Assembly (NCBI RefSeq): GCF_900091455.1
Contig: NZ_LT607412.1
Location: 1,984,001-2,048,000 of the forward strand
Direction of reading: 5' to 3'
DNA length: 64,000 nucleotides
From: Micromonospora coriariae
Lineage (GTDB): Bacteria > Actinomycetota > Actinomycetes > Mycobacteriales > Micromonosporaceae
Part shown: piece after piece, positions 26,033 to 33,129 of the stretch
How positions within the stretch are numbered: position 1 is the stretch's first letter
Layout of the letters: the number at the start of each line of letters is the position of its first letter
Program-made: the position numbers and the translations under genes
Notes under the pieces: model-generated
The model's input: the letters and a program-made list of their open reading frames with translations, nothing else
Databases searched by the model: none
Told to the model about the DNA's origin: nothing

Positions 26033-26991
26033 GTACCAGATCCGCCTGCCGCGTCGGCCTTGACGAAGTCGGCCAGCCAGGAGCGGAACTCGGCGCCCAT
26101 GTCGTCGCGCTCGGCGGCGATCTGCACCACCGTCTGGAGGTAGCCCAGCGGCATCCCGGTGTCGTAGCGGGTGCCCCGGTAGACGATCGCGTGCACCGGC
26201 GTGCCCTCGGTGCGCAGCAGCTCCATCGCGTCGGTCAGCTGGATCTCACCGCCGCTGCCCGGCTTGGTCCGCCGGATCGCGTCGAAGATCGTCCCGGGCA
26301 GCACGTAGCGGCCCAGCACCGCGAGGTTGCTCGGCGCGTCCTCCGGCTGCGGCTTCTCCACCATGCCGGTCACCTTGACGATCTCGCCGATGTCGGTGAG
26401 CTCCGCCTCGGCCGGCTCGACGGAGGCGATGCCGTACCGCTTGGTGTCGGCCGGGTCGACCTCGAAGAACGCGAGCACCACACCACCGGTGCGGGCCTGC
26501 AGCTCCAGCATGGCCGGCAGCAGCGGCTCGGACGGCTTGACGAACTCGTCGCCGAGCAGCACCGCGAACGGCTGGTCGCCGACGTGCGCCTCGGCGTACC
26601 CGACGGCGTGGCCCAGCCCGAGCTGCTCCGGCTGCCGGACGGTGTAGATCTCGGCCAGGTCGCTGGGCCGGCGCACGGCGGCCAGCCGCTCGGCGTCGCC
26701 CTTCTCCTCCAGCCTGGTTTCCAGGTCGGGGCGACGGTCGAAGTGGTCCACCATCGACGTCTTACCCCGGCCGGTGATCAGTAACACGTCGCCGATGCCG
26801 GCCTGGGCGGCCTCCTCGACGATGTACTGCAACACCGGCCGGTCCACCACCGGCAGCAGTTCCTTGGGCACCGCCTTGGTGGCCGGCAGGAACCGGGTGG
26901 CCAGTCCGGCGGCCGGGATAACGGCCTTGACCGCCAGGGGACGGCCGGTTGCGGCGACCGTCGATGAGGGGTTCGCTGAGTGCTCCGACAT
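26029..26991 (-). CDS. galU: UTP-glucose-1-phosphate uridylyltransferase
   Basis: Makes UDP-glucose from UTP and glucose-1-phosphate for glycans and trehalose. The 320-aa protein has the nucleotide motif VIPAAGLATRFLPATKAVPKE truncated here to its core GLATRFLPATKAVPKELLP, LLITGRGKTSMVDHFD, GLGHAVGYAEAHVGD and EIQLTDAMELL. ATG 26991 is preceded by a TAGTCT box 6 nt away whose first three bases are the stop codon of the upstream diguanylate cyclase gene. Its stop overlaps the glp start. Confidence 0.96.
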   Translation of the reverse strand: MSEHSANPSSTVAATGRPLAVKAVIPAAGLATRFLPATKAVPKELLPVVDRPVLQYIVEEAAQAGIGDVLLITGRGKTSMVDHFDRRPDLETRLEEKGDAERLAAVRRPSDLAEIYTVRQPEQLGLGHAVGYAEAHVGDQPFAVLLGDEFVKPSEPLLPAMLELQARTGGVVLAFFEVDPADTKRYGIASVEPAEAELTDIGEIVKVTGMVEKPQPEDAPSNLAVLGRYVLPGTIFDAIRRTKPGSGGEIQLTDAMELLRTEGTPVHAIVYRGTRYDTGMPLGYLQTVVQIAAERDDMGAEFRSWLADFVKADAAGGSGT

Positions 26992-26997
26992 GCCGCG

Positions 26998-27003
26998 AGA
27001 CTA
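26998..27003 (-). promoter_or_regulatory. galU -10 box overlapping upstream stop codon
   Basis: TAGTCT (minus strand) lies 6 nt before ATG 26991. Its TAG (27003-27001) is the stop of the diguanylate cyclase gene. It implies a separate, leaderless galU transcript. Confidence 0.5.
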
Positions 27004-29337
27004 TCGGCCACGGCTCTGCCGCGGCGGGTGTGGCCCAGAAGACGCGCCGCCGCCTGACCCCGGCCCGCCGGCGCCCGGGCCGGGTCGGGCGGCATCGCCG
27101 GCGCTGTCCGCCCCGCCGTCGGCCGGTTCCGGTCGGGCGTGCGACGGCCCCGCCGACGACGATTCGGGTACGCCCGCGGCCGGGTCCGACCGGGCGGGCC
27201 CGCCCGGCTCCCGGGCGACCTGCACGGGCGGGCCGGCGCGGGGCAGCCCGTCCGGTGGGCTCACCGCCCCCGCCGGGACCGGAATCTCCCGCCTCGGCAC
27301 GTCCGGGCACACCTCGGCGACCCGGTAGGTGTCCCGGCCGGCGGCCTTCGCCGCGTAGAGCGCGTCGTCGGCGGCCTCCAGCACCTCCCGTCCGGTGCTG
27401 CCGTGGTCCGGATAGACGGCGATGCCGACCGACACGGTCACCACGACCGGCCCCGCGTACGCCTCGACGGCGACCGGCGTCTCCCGGACCGCCGCGCCCA
27501 GCCGTTCCGCCACGATCGCCGCGCCCCGGGCGTCGGTCTCCGGCAGCAGCAGCACGAACTCCTCGCCGCCCTGCCGGAAGGCGAGGTCGACCTCCCGGAT
27601 CTCGCCGCGCACCCGCCGGGCGAACTCGGCCAGCACGGTGTCCCCCGCCGCGTGCCCGTAGGTGTCGTTGACGTCCTTGAAACGGTCCAGGTCCAGGGCG
27701 AGGACGCTGAGCATCCGGCCGAACCGGCTGGCCCGTTCCACCTCCCGCCGGATCGACTCGCGCAGGTAGCGGTAGTTCCACAGCCCGGTGAGCGGGTCGG
27801 TGAGCGAGAGCCGCTGCGCCTCCTCGTGCACCCGGACGTTGTCCACCGCCACCGCCGCGTGCCCGGCGAAGGTGCGCAGGGTGACCAGGTCGTCGTCGTC
27901 GAACTCGTCCGCGCCCAGCCGGTCGTAGAGGGCCAGCACGCCGAGCGCCGCCGCCGGCGCCCCGGCCTCCTCACCGGTGCCGCCGACCGGCGCCGCTGGT
28001 GCGGCCGTGGTCGTCGTGGTGCCGCCGCCCGGCGTGGCGAAGGGGACCGCGACGTACGTCTGGCAGCGCGGCTCGCCCGCCTGGGCCTCGGTCGGCTCCA
28101 CCCGCCCACGCTGGGGCTCCCCGGTGGCGGCAACAGCGCCGACGACGCCGACGCCCACCGGCACCCGTAACGTCTCCGTCCCGTCCCCGTCCGGCCAGCG
28201 CCCGTCCAGCCCCTCGGTGCACTGTGCGACCAGCACCCCACCGGCCTCCACCAGCAGCACCGCGCCGGCCCGCGCCCCGGTGGCCGCGATGGCGCTGTGC
28301 AGGATCACCCGCAGGATGCGTTGCAGGTCGTGCGTGCTGGCCAGGGTGTCCCCGAGGACGGCGAGGTGGCCGCGCAACTGGTCCCGGCTGCTGGTCAGCG
28401 CCGCCACGTACGACCCGGTCTCCCGGGTCATCCGGTTGAACGCGGCGGCCAGCCGGCCCAGCTCGTCCCGGGTGCGCACCGGCACCCGGGCGGTCAGGTC
28501 GCCGTGCGCCACCCGATCCACCGCGCCGGCCAGCTCCACCAGCGGCCGGGTGGTCACCCGGGCCAGCCGCCAGGCGGTCAGCACGGCGAGCAGCCCGGCC
28601 AGCACGACCACGCCGACCAGCGTGACGTGCAGCGCGGGTGGCCGTTCGCTCGCCACGGAGAGCACCAGCGGCAGCGGCTGCCCGGAGGAGGGCCCGATGC
28701 GTCGCACGTACCGGCCCTCGGAGGTCTCGGTGACCCGCTCGCCGCCGGTGGCGCTGGCGGCGGCAAGCACCGCGTCGCGTACCTCACGGGATTCGGTGGT
28801 GTGGGTGACCCGCCCGGCGCTGGCACCGCCGTCGAGCAGGGTGACGGCCACCCCGGTCACCGCGGCCAGCCGGGCCACGAAGGCCGGGTCGACCAGTTGC
28901 GCGGCGGCCACCGTGCCCTGCAACGTGCCGGCCCGGTCGCGCAGGTCCACCCGGGCGGCAAGGGCGCGGATCGGGCCGGGCGGCGCGGCCGGGCCGGAGC
29001 AGTCCCGCCAGGGGGTCGACGGCGCCCCGGGCGAGGCGTACGTAACCTGGCCGGTCACGTCGGTGATCAGCACCCCGGCGGCCAGCCCCCGGCCGACCAG
29101 TTGGTCGGCGGTGCCGGCCGGGTCGCCGGTGAGGGCCACGGCGTCGGCGGTGGCGCGTAGCTGCTGGCAGAGCGCGTCGACCGAGGTACGCACTGTGGAC
29201 GCCGCCACGGCTAGGCGCTCGGTGGAGCGGCTGCGGTCGACGGCGGCGACGATGGAGGCGACAAAGAAGGCCCCGAGCAGGACCGGCCCGAGCACCACCA
29301 CGAGGAAGGCTGCTGTCAACCGCCCGCGTAGCGTCAC
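27001..29337 (-). CDS. Membrane diguanylate cyclase with HAMP and GAF domains
   Basis: A 778-aa c-di-GMP synthase. Domains in order: membrane helix 8-32, extracytoplasmic sensor about 33-230 with two Cys (DALCQQL and WRDCSG), second helix about 233-255, HAMP, a GAF-like domain about 330-490, and a GGDEF domain with active GGEEF (FRQGGEEFVLLLPE). An RxxD inhibitory site (REVD) lies 5 residues before GGEEF, so product feedback is expected. A Pro/Gly-rich tail of about 95 residues follows. GTG 29337. It is followed after 9 nt by galU, between genes that are neighbours in many actinobacteria. Confidence 0.93.
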   Translation of the reverse strand: MTLRGRLTAAFLVVVLGPVLLGAFFVASIVAAVDRSRSTERLAVAASTVRTSVDALCQQLRATADAVALTGDPAGTADQLVGRGLAAGVLITDVTGQVTYASPGAPSTPWRDCSGPAAPPGPIRALAARVDLRDRAGTLQGTVAAAQLVDPAFVARLAAVTGVAVTLLDGGASAGRVTHTTESREVRDAVLAAASATGGERVTETSEGRYVRRIGPSSGQPLPLVLSVASERPPALHVTLVGVVVLAGLLAVLTAWRLARVTTRPLVELAGAVDRVAHGDLTARVPVRTRDELGRLAAAFNRMTRETGSYVAALTSSRDQLRGHLAVLGDTLASTHDLQRILRVILHSAIAATGARAGAVLLVEAGGVLVAQCTEGLDGRWPDGDGTETLRVPVGVGVVGAVAATGEPQRGRVEPTEAQAGEPRCQTYVAVPFATPGGGTTTTTAAPAAPVGGTGEEAGAPAAALGVLALYDRLGADEFDDDDLVTLRTFAGHAAVAVDNVRVHEEAQRLSLTDPLTGLWNYRYLRESIRREVERASRFGRMLSVLALDLDRFKDVNDTYGHAAGDTVLAEFARRVRGEIREVDLAFRQGGEEFVLLLPETDARGAAIVAERLGAAVRETPVAVEAYAGPVVVTVSVGIAVYPDHGSTGREVLEAADDALYAAKAAGRDTYRVAEVCPDVPRREIPVPAGAVSPPDGLPRAGPPVQVAREPGGPARSDPAAGVPESSSAGPSHARPEPADGGADSAGDAARPGPGAGGPGSGGGASSGPHPPRQSRGR

Positions 29338-29422
29338 TCGGTCCCCCCGGACGGTCCGCTTTCGTTGCTTGCGATGCTGACACAGAGCAACCGTGGGAGA
29401 GGCGTTGCGTCAGGAGTGTTGC

Positions 29423-30100
29423 GTGCCGGAATTTTCTGATGAAGCGGAAGTGACCCGGGTGGCGAAGCGGGACACGCGCGCCGAGCTGCTCGCCCGCCGT
29501 CGGGCGCTGAGCGGTCCGGCCCGGGCCGCCGCCGCCGGGCGCGTCCAGGCCGAGCTGGTCGCGCTGGTACGCCGGCTGCGCCCGCGCCGGATGACGGCGT
29601 ACGTGCCGGTCGGCTCCGAACCGGGCGGGCCCGACCTGCCGGAAGTGCTGCGGGCGGCGCTGCCGGCCGACGCCGCGCTGCTGCTGCCGGTGCTCCGCGC
29701 CGACCTCGATCTCGACTGGGCGGCGTACACCGGGCCGGATGCCATGATCGCGGCCGGGCGGGGTATCCGGGAGCCGGTCGGCCCCCGGCTCGGGGTGGCC
29801 GCGGTGAGCGGCGCGGGCCTGCTGGTCGTTCCGGCGCTGGCGGTCGACCGGCGCGGCCGGCGGCTGGGCCGCGGCGGTGGCTCGTACGACCGGGCGCTGG
29901 CCCGGGTGCCCGAGGCGACGCTGACCGTGGTCCCACTGCACGACGGTGAGCTGGTCGAGGCGCTCCCGGTGGAGCCGCACGACCGCCCGGTCCGAGCGAT
30001 CGTCACCCCTGCCGACGGGGTGCGTACGCTTGACGACGGCCCCGGTGCGGCGCATGGTGTCGCGCCCCACACGTCCGCTGGACGAACCCGGGGCGAATGA
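29423..30100 (+). CDS. 5-formyltetrahydrofolate cyclo-ligase
   Basis: Converts 5-formyl-THF and ATP to 5,10-methenyl-THF in one-carbon metabolism. The 225-aa product has the basic N-terminal KRDTRAELLARRRAL, a substrate loop (PVGSEPGGPDL), and the ATP-binding motif GRGGGSYDRALAR. VVPALAVDRRGRRLGRGGG is typical of the family. GTG 29423 is chosen since AGGAG lies 6 nt upstream; the frame is open to 29393. It is divergent from the diguanylate cyclase and is followed by the CIRCE element and ruc-like gene. Confidence 0.93.
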   Translation: MPEFSDEAEVTRVAKRDTRAELLARRRALSGPARAAAAGRVQAELVALVRRLRPRRMTAYVPVGSEPGGPDLPEVLRAALPADAALLLPVLRADLDLDWAAYTGPDAMIAAGRGIREPVGPRLGVAAVSGAGLLVVPALAVDRRGRRLGRGGGSYDRALARVPEATLTVVPLHDGELVEALPVEPHDRPVRAIVTPADGVRTLDDGPGAAHGVAPHTSAGRTRGE

Positions 30101-30107
30101 CGCACCA

Positions 30108-30134
30108 TTGGCACTCGAATAGGTCGAGTGCCAA
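30108..30134 (+). promoter_or_regulatory. CIRCE operator (HrcA box)
   Basis: TTGGCACTC-N9-GAGTGCCAA is a perfect inverted repeat with the exact arm length and 9-nt spacer of CIRCE, the operator of the heat-shock repressor HrcA. It lies 29 nt before the GTG of the zinc-ribbon gene. Confidence 0.9.
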
Positions 30135-30162
30135 CTGGCTGAGCCCAGATCCGGAGGAGAAC

Positions 30163-30549
30163 GTGCCCACGTACCAGTACGCCTGCACCGCGTGCGGTCA
30201 CCAGCTCGAGGCGGTCCAGTCCTTCTCTGACGCGCCGCTGACCGAGTGCCCGACGTGTGCGGGGCGGCTGCGCAAGGTCTTCAACTCGGTAGGCATCGTC
30301 TTCAAGGGCTCCGGCTTCTACCGCACCGACTCCCGCGCCTCCGGCTCGGAGACGTCGGCCGGCGGCACGGCGGGCAAGCCGGCCAAGTCCGAGTCGTCCT
30401 CGTCGTCCTCGGGTGGAGACTCCGGGTCGTCGTCGGGCTCCTCGACCGGGTCGACGTCCTCGTCGTCCGGATCGTCCTCGTCGTCCGGCTCCTCGTCGTC
30501 CGGTGGGTCGAGCGGCGGCAAGGCCCCGGCGGCGACCTCCGCGTCCTGA
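30163..30549 (+). CDS. ruc: FmdB-type zinc-ribbon protein, Ruc-like redox-regulated chaperone
   Basis: A 128-aa protein with an N-terminal zinc ribbon (YACTACGHQLEAV and TECPTCAGRL, two CxxC pairs) then GSGFYRTDSR, followed by a Ser/Gly-rich disordered tail from about residue 68. FmdB-like proteins of this type in mycobacteria (Rv0991c, Ruc) are HrcA-controlled chaperones activated by oxidation of the Cys pairs. The same gene place next to 5-FTHF cyclo-ligase and the CIRCE box support the identification. GTG 30163 follows GGAGGAGA. The tail is unusually pure serine, coded by repeated TCGTCC-type units. Confidence 0.85.
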   Translation: MPTYQYACTACGHQLEAVQSFSDAPLTECPTCAGRLRKVFNSVGIVFKGSGFYRTDSRASGSETSAGGTAGKPAKSESSSSSSGGDSGSSSGSSTGSTSSSSGSSSSSGSSSSGGSSGGKAPAATSAS

Positions 30550-30610
30550 CCGCTGCGCCCGAGCGGCGTGGTCGTCCCGTGTCATAGCAGGTCCGGCCGG
30601 TCGGTGGGCG

Positions 30611-30638
30611 TTGTCCACAGGCCGGCCGGTTGTCCACA
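30611..30638 (+). promoter_or_regulatory. Two DnaA-box-like sequences
   Basis: TTGTCCACA occurs at 30611-30619 and 30630-30638, 19 nt apart in the same orientation, each within a longer repeat TTGTCCACAGGC. This 9-mer is the GC-rich actinobacterial form of the DnaA box. The spacer contains GGCCGGCC. Confidence 0.5.
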
Positions 30639-30730
30639 GGCACCGGCGGACGATCAGCTGACCGGGCCCCGATCGGCCTAACCTGCCGTCCACGGGTGTC
30701 GCTGCGGCACCCGGTGACGGGAGGCGGCAG

Positions 30731-31279
30731 ATGGCGACCGGCGATCCGGACTCCGCTCGGGCGTTGCGGCCGCTGCGGCGGCTCGCCCTGCCCGGCGGGC
30801 GTACCCTGCTCCGGGCCGGGCTGGTAGCCGCGTTGCTGGGCCTGGCCGCCGCCGTCCTGCACACCCCCGCCGGCTGCCCGCCGACCACCCGCGCCACCCC
30901 ATCCCCCGGCCCGGCCCGCGCCGGACCGGTCGACGGGCCGCAGCCGACCGACACGAGCGCAACCACGGCCGGGCAGCACCCGACGGCCGGCCCGTTACCG
31001 CTGCCCAGCGGCGCGGTCGGGGTGCCGGTCCGGTTGGCCGAGCCGGCCGCGCTGGCGGTGGTCCGCCCCGGAGCCCGGGTCGATCTGCTCGCGGCGCCGC
31101 CGGGCGGGGCGGGCACCGAAGCCGCCCTGCTCGCCCCCCGAGCGCTGGTGCTTGACGTGCTGGGTGCCGGCGCGACCGACGGGTCGTCCGCCCTCTATCT
31201 GGCGCTCCGCCCCGACCAGGCGCAACGCGCGGTCGGGCTGCCCGAGGGGAGCCGCTTCGCGATCGTCGTCCGCGGTTGA
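30731..31279 (+). CDS. SAF-domain (CpaB/FlgA-like) membrane protein
   Basis: A 182-aa protein with an N-terminal basic segment, one membrane helix (LLRAGLVAALLGLAAAVL), a Pro/Thr linker and a C-terminal SAF domain (GAVGVPVRLAEPAALAVVRP, GARVDLLAAPPG). CpaB/RcpC relatives assist Flp pilus assembly at the cell surface, but no pilus genes are near, so the role is open. ATG 30731 follows GGGAGG. Two DnaA-box-like repeats and a TAACCT box lie upstream. Confidence 0.78.
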   Translation: MATGDPDSARALRPLRRLALPGGRTLLRAGLVAALLGLAAAVLHTPAGCPPTTRATPSPGPARAGPVDGPQPTDTSATTAGQHPTAGPLPLPSGAVGVPVRLAEPAALAVVRPGARVDLLAAPPGGAGTEAALLAPRALVLDVLGAGATDGSSALYLALRPDQAQRAVGLPEGSRFAIVVRG

Positions 31280-31334
31280 CCGCGCACACCGCCGAGAGCG
31301 ACGGCGGAGCCGGACGCCAGGACGGGGAGCGGGG

Positions 31335-31517
31335 TCAGCCCCAGTGCGGTGGGCGTTCGGCGAGCAGCCAGTCGTCGTTGCCGCCGGGCCGCTCGCCCCA
31401 GCCGCGGTCGGTGTCGTCGGCCGTCTGCTCGGGCAGCACCACGAAGTCTTCGCTCAGGTCGACGGTGCGATCGTCGTCGCCGCGCGCGCCCTGCGTGCCG
31501 GGGTCCTCGGTGCTCAC
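31335..31517 (-). CDS. Small acidic protein (60 aa)
   Basis: An acidic, soluble 60-aa protein (VDLSEDFVVLPEQTADDTDR in the middle, ending NDDWLLAERPPHWG). The conserved-looking LLAERPPHW tail suggests a short recognition motif. GTG 31517 is 8 nt after a TAGTCT box, so it is likely leaderless. It is convergent with the SAF gene and divergent from the next. I have seen similar C-termini in Micromonosporaceae proteins but know no function. Confidence 0.65.
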   Translation of the reverse strand: MSTEDPGTQGARGDDDRTVDLSEDFVVLPEQTADDTDRGWGERPGGNDDWLLAERPPHWG

Positions 31518-31525
31518 GAGCGGCA

Positions 31526-31531
31526 AGACTA
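31526..31531 (-). promoter_or_regulatory. -10 box of the 60-aa gene (leaderless)
   Basis: TAGTCT on the minus strand, 8 nt before GTG 31517. No SD is present. Confidence 0.45.
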
Positions 31532-31607
31532 GCGCAGCCGACGACGGCGGACCGGTGGCAGACGGTGGCGCGCCGGCCAGAAGCGACCGAGCCGCCGGCC
31601 GCGTTGG

Positions 31608-31613
31608 TAGCGT
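31608..31613 (+). promoter_or_regulatory. -10 box of the 106-aa gene (leaderless)
   Basis: TAGCGT, 8 nt before GTG 31622, with no SD. Confidence 0.45.
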
Positions 31614-31621
31614 CGGACGGC

Positions 31622-31942
31622 GTGACGACCCCCAGCGGTGGCAGCACCCCGGACGACTACTGGCGGCGGCCCGGGACCGGCGGCGAGGAAGCACCGGACC
31701 ACGCCGCCGCCGCGCCCGCGAGCGGGTACGCCGGTCCACCGCCGAGCGTGCCGCCGCCGGCGGGCTGGCGTCCACCCGTACACCTGGAGCCGGCGCCGCC
31801 CCGGCGGCTGCCGCCGCAGGACATGGCCGGCCTCGACGTGGCCGAGCAGCGCGCGCAGCGGGTCACCTACGGGTTCGGCGCGGCGGTCGGCGTGGTGCTG
31901 GTGGTCCTGGTCTGCCTGCTCTGCTCGCGGGTTCTTTTCTGA
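31622..31942 (+). CDS. Small C-tail-anchored membrane protein
   Basis: A 106-aa protein: Gly/Pro-rich N-terminal 65 residues (DDYWRRPGTGGEE, PPPAGWRPPVHLEP), a short RLPPQDMAGLDVAEQRAQRV helix and a C-terminal membrane helix (FGAAVGVVLVVLVCLLCSRVL). It is likely tail-anchored with the N-terminus in the cytosol. Start GTG 31622 is supported by the -10 box spacing only. It is convergent with the DUF2231 gene, 19 nt apart. Function unknown. Confidence 0.7.
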   Translation: MTTPSGGSTPDDYWRRPGTGGEEAPDHAAAAPASGYAGPPPSVPPPAGWRPPVHLEPAPPRRLPPQDMAGLDVAEQRAQRVTYGFGAAVGVVLVVLVCLLCSRVLF

Positions 31943-31961
31943 CCCCCGCCTCGACCGACGG

Positions 31962-32444
31962 TCAGAGCGTCGTGCCCCAGACGGCCTGGGCGCCGGAGTG
32001 GCCGGTCAGGTAGACGTAGACCAGAGCGGCGATGGAGAGCGCGACGACCGCCACCGCCAGCACGGGGGTCACCAGTGCCGGCAGCCGCGGCACCCGGGGG
32101 TGCCCGCTGGTCGCCACCAGCAGCAGAATGGCCACGATCCCGAGCGGCACCACGATCCGGAACAGGATGTCGCCGTAGCGGGAGTGCTCGAAGATCTGGT
32201 CGAGGAGCGGGCCCTGGAAGCCCCGGGCGACCAGCGCGTCGGTGAACGCCTCACCGGACTGGATCGCCACGAAGGCGGTCAGCGGAGCAGCCACGGCCAG
32301 GATGGCCACCGCCCAGTCCAGCCGGTGCCGCCAGCGCGGCAGTCCCACGTACGCGACGGCCAGCACGGCCAGCAGCGGCACGAACAGGACCACCGCATGG
32401 ACCACCAGGACGTGTACCGGTAGACCCTGGATCTCCTCGAACAT
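31962..32444 (-). CDS. DUF2231 family membrane protein
   Basis: A 160-aa protein with four membrane helices. The family start FEEIQGLPVHVLVVHAVV (His in the first helix) and RYGDILFRIVVPLGIVAILL are typical of DUF2231, whose bacterial members may be haem- or redox-linked. ATG 32444 has GGAGG 6 nt upstream; GTG 32450 is less likely. It is divergent from the Fur gene. Function unknown. Confidence 0.85.
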   Translation of the reverse strand: MFEEIQGLPVHVLVVHAVVLFVPLLAVLAVAYVGLPRWRHRLDWAVAILAVAAPLTAFVAIQSGEAFTDALVARGFQGPLLDQIFEHSRYGDILFRIVVPLGIVAILLLVATSGHPRVPRLPALVTPVLAVAVVALSIAALVYVYLTGHSGAQAVWGTTL

Positions 32445-32639
32445 CGACACCCTCCAGGTGGATCACGGTCACGGGGTGGCCAACGTACGGTTCGCCGGTC
32501 CCCAGGCTCTCGACCGGAGACACGCGCGGCCCCTCGATCGGGTTCACCTCGCCCCGATCCGGCCACCGCCGGCTGTGTCCGTGGCCACCCCGACCGGACG
32601 TCGGTTGTCGGCACAGGTCGCACGTGCTGTCATTGGCGC

Positions 32640-33068
32640 ATGTCCGGTGCCGAGGAACTGCTGCGATCGAGGGGCCTGCGCGTCACCCGACCGCGTCTCG
32701 CGGTGCTCGACGTCCTGGCCGGTGGCGGTCACCTGGAGGTCGACGAGATCACCCGGCAGGTCCGCGAACGCCTCGACTCGGTCTCCACCCAGGCGGTCTA
32801 CGACGTGCTCGGGGCGCTGTCCCGGGCAGGGCTGTCCCGCCGGATCGAGCCGGCCGGCAGTCCCGCCCGATACGAGGCGCGCGCCGGCGACAACCACCAC
32901 CACGTGGTCTGCCGGGGCTGCGGCGAGATCGCCGACATCGACTGCGCGGTGGGCAGCGCTCCCTGCCTCGAGCCGAGCGTCTCGCACGGCTTCGAGGTGG
33001 ACGAGGCGGAAGTGACCTTCTGGGGTCTCTGCCCGGGTTGCCAGGCCCGCCGCTCCGCCGACAGCTGA
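32640..33068 (+). CDS. Fur family transcriptional regulator (FurA/PerR-like)
   Basis: A 142-aa metal-dependent repressor. N-terminal winged helix (LRSRGLRVTRPRLAVLDVL, VSTQAVYDVLGALSRAGL) and a C-terminal domain with the metal region DNHHHVVCRGCGEIADIDC and a second pair CPGC, giving two CxxC motifs for structural zinc. The set fits PerR/FurA peroxide sensors or Fur. No katG or siderophore gene is adjacent. ATG 32640 lies 6 nt after a weak TGTCAT box, so it may be leaderless. It is followed by the DUF2236 gene. Confidence 0.9.
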   Translation: MSGAEELLRSRGLRVTRPRLAVLDVLAGGGHLEVDEITRQVRERLDSVSTQAVYDVLGALSRAGLSRRIEPAGSPARYEARAGDNHHHVVCRGCGEIADIDCAVGSAPCLEPSVSHGFEVDEAEVTFWGLCPGCQARRSADS

Positions 33069-33129
33069 CGGGTCATTCGGGCCGGGAAAGGTGACCGGCG
33101 AGGTCTGCCGGGCGTGGCACTCTTGGGCG

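Noticed and set aside
30318-30521. Very acidic minus-strand frame (Asp/Glu/Pro-rich) under the Ruc-like gene
   Set aside because: It is the complement of the serine-repeat tail; repeats of TCGTCC read antisense give Asp/Glu codons. No SD or independent start signal.
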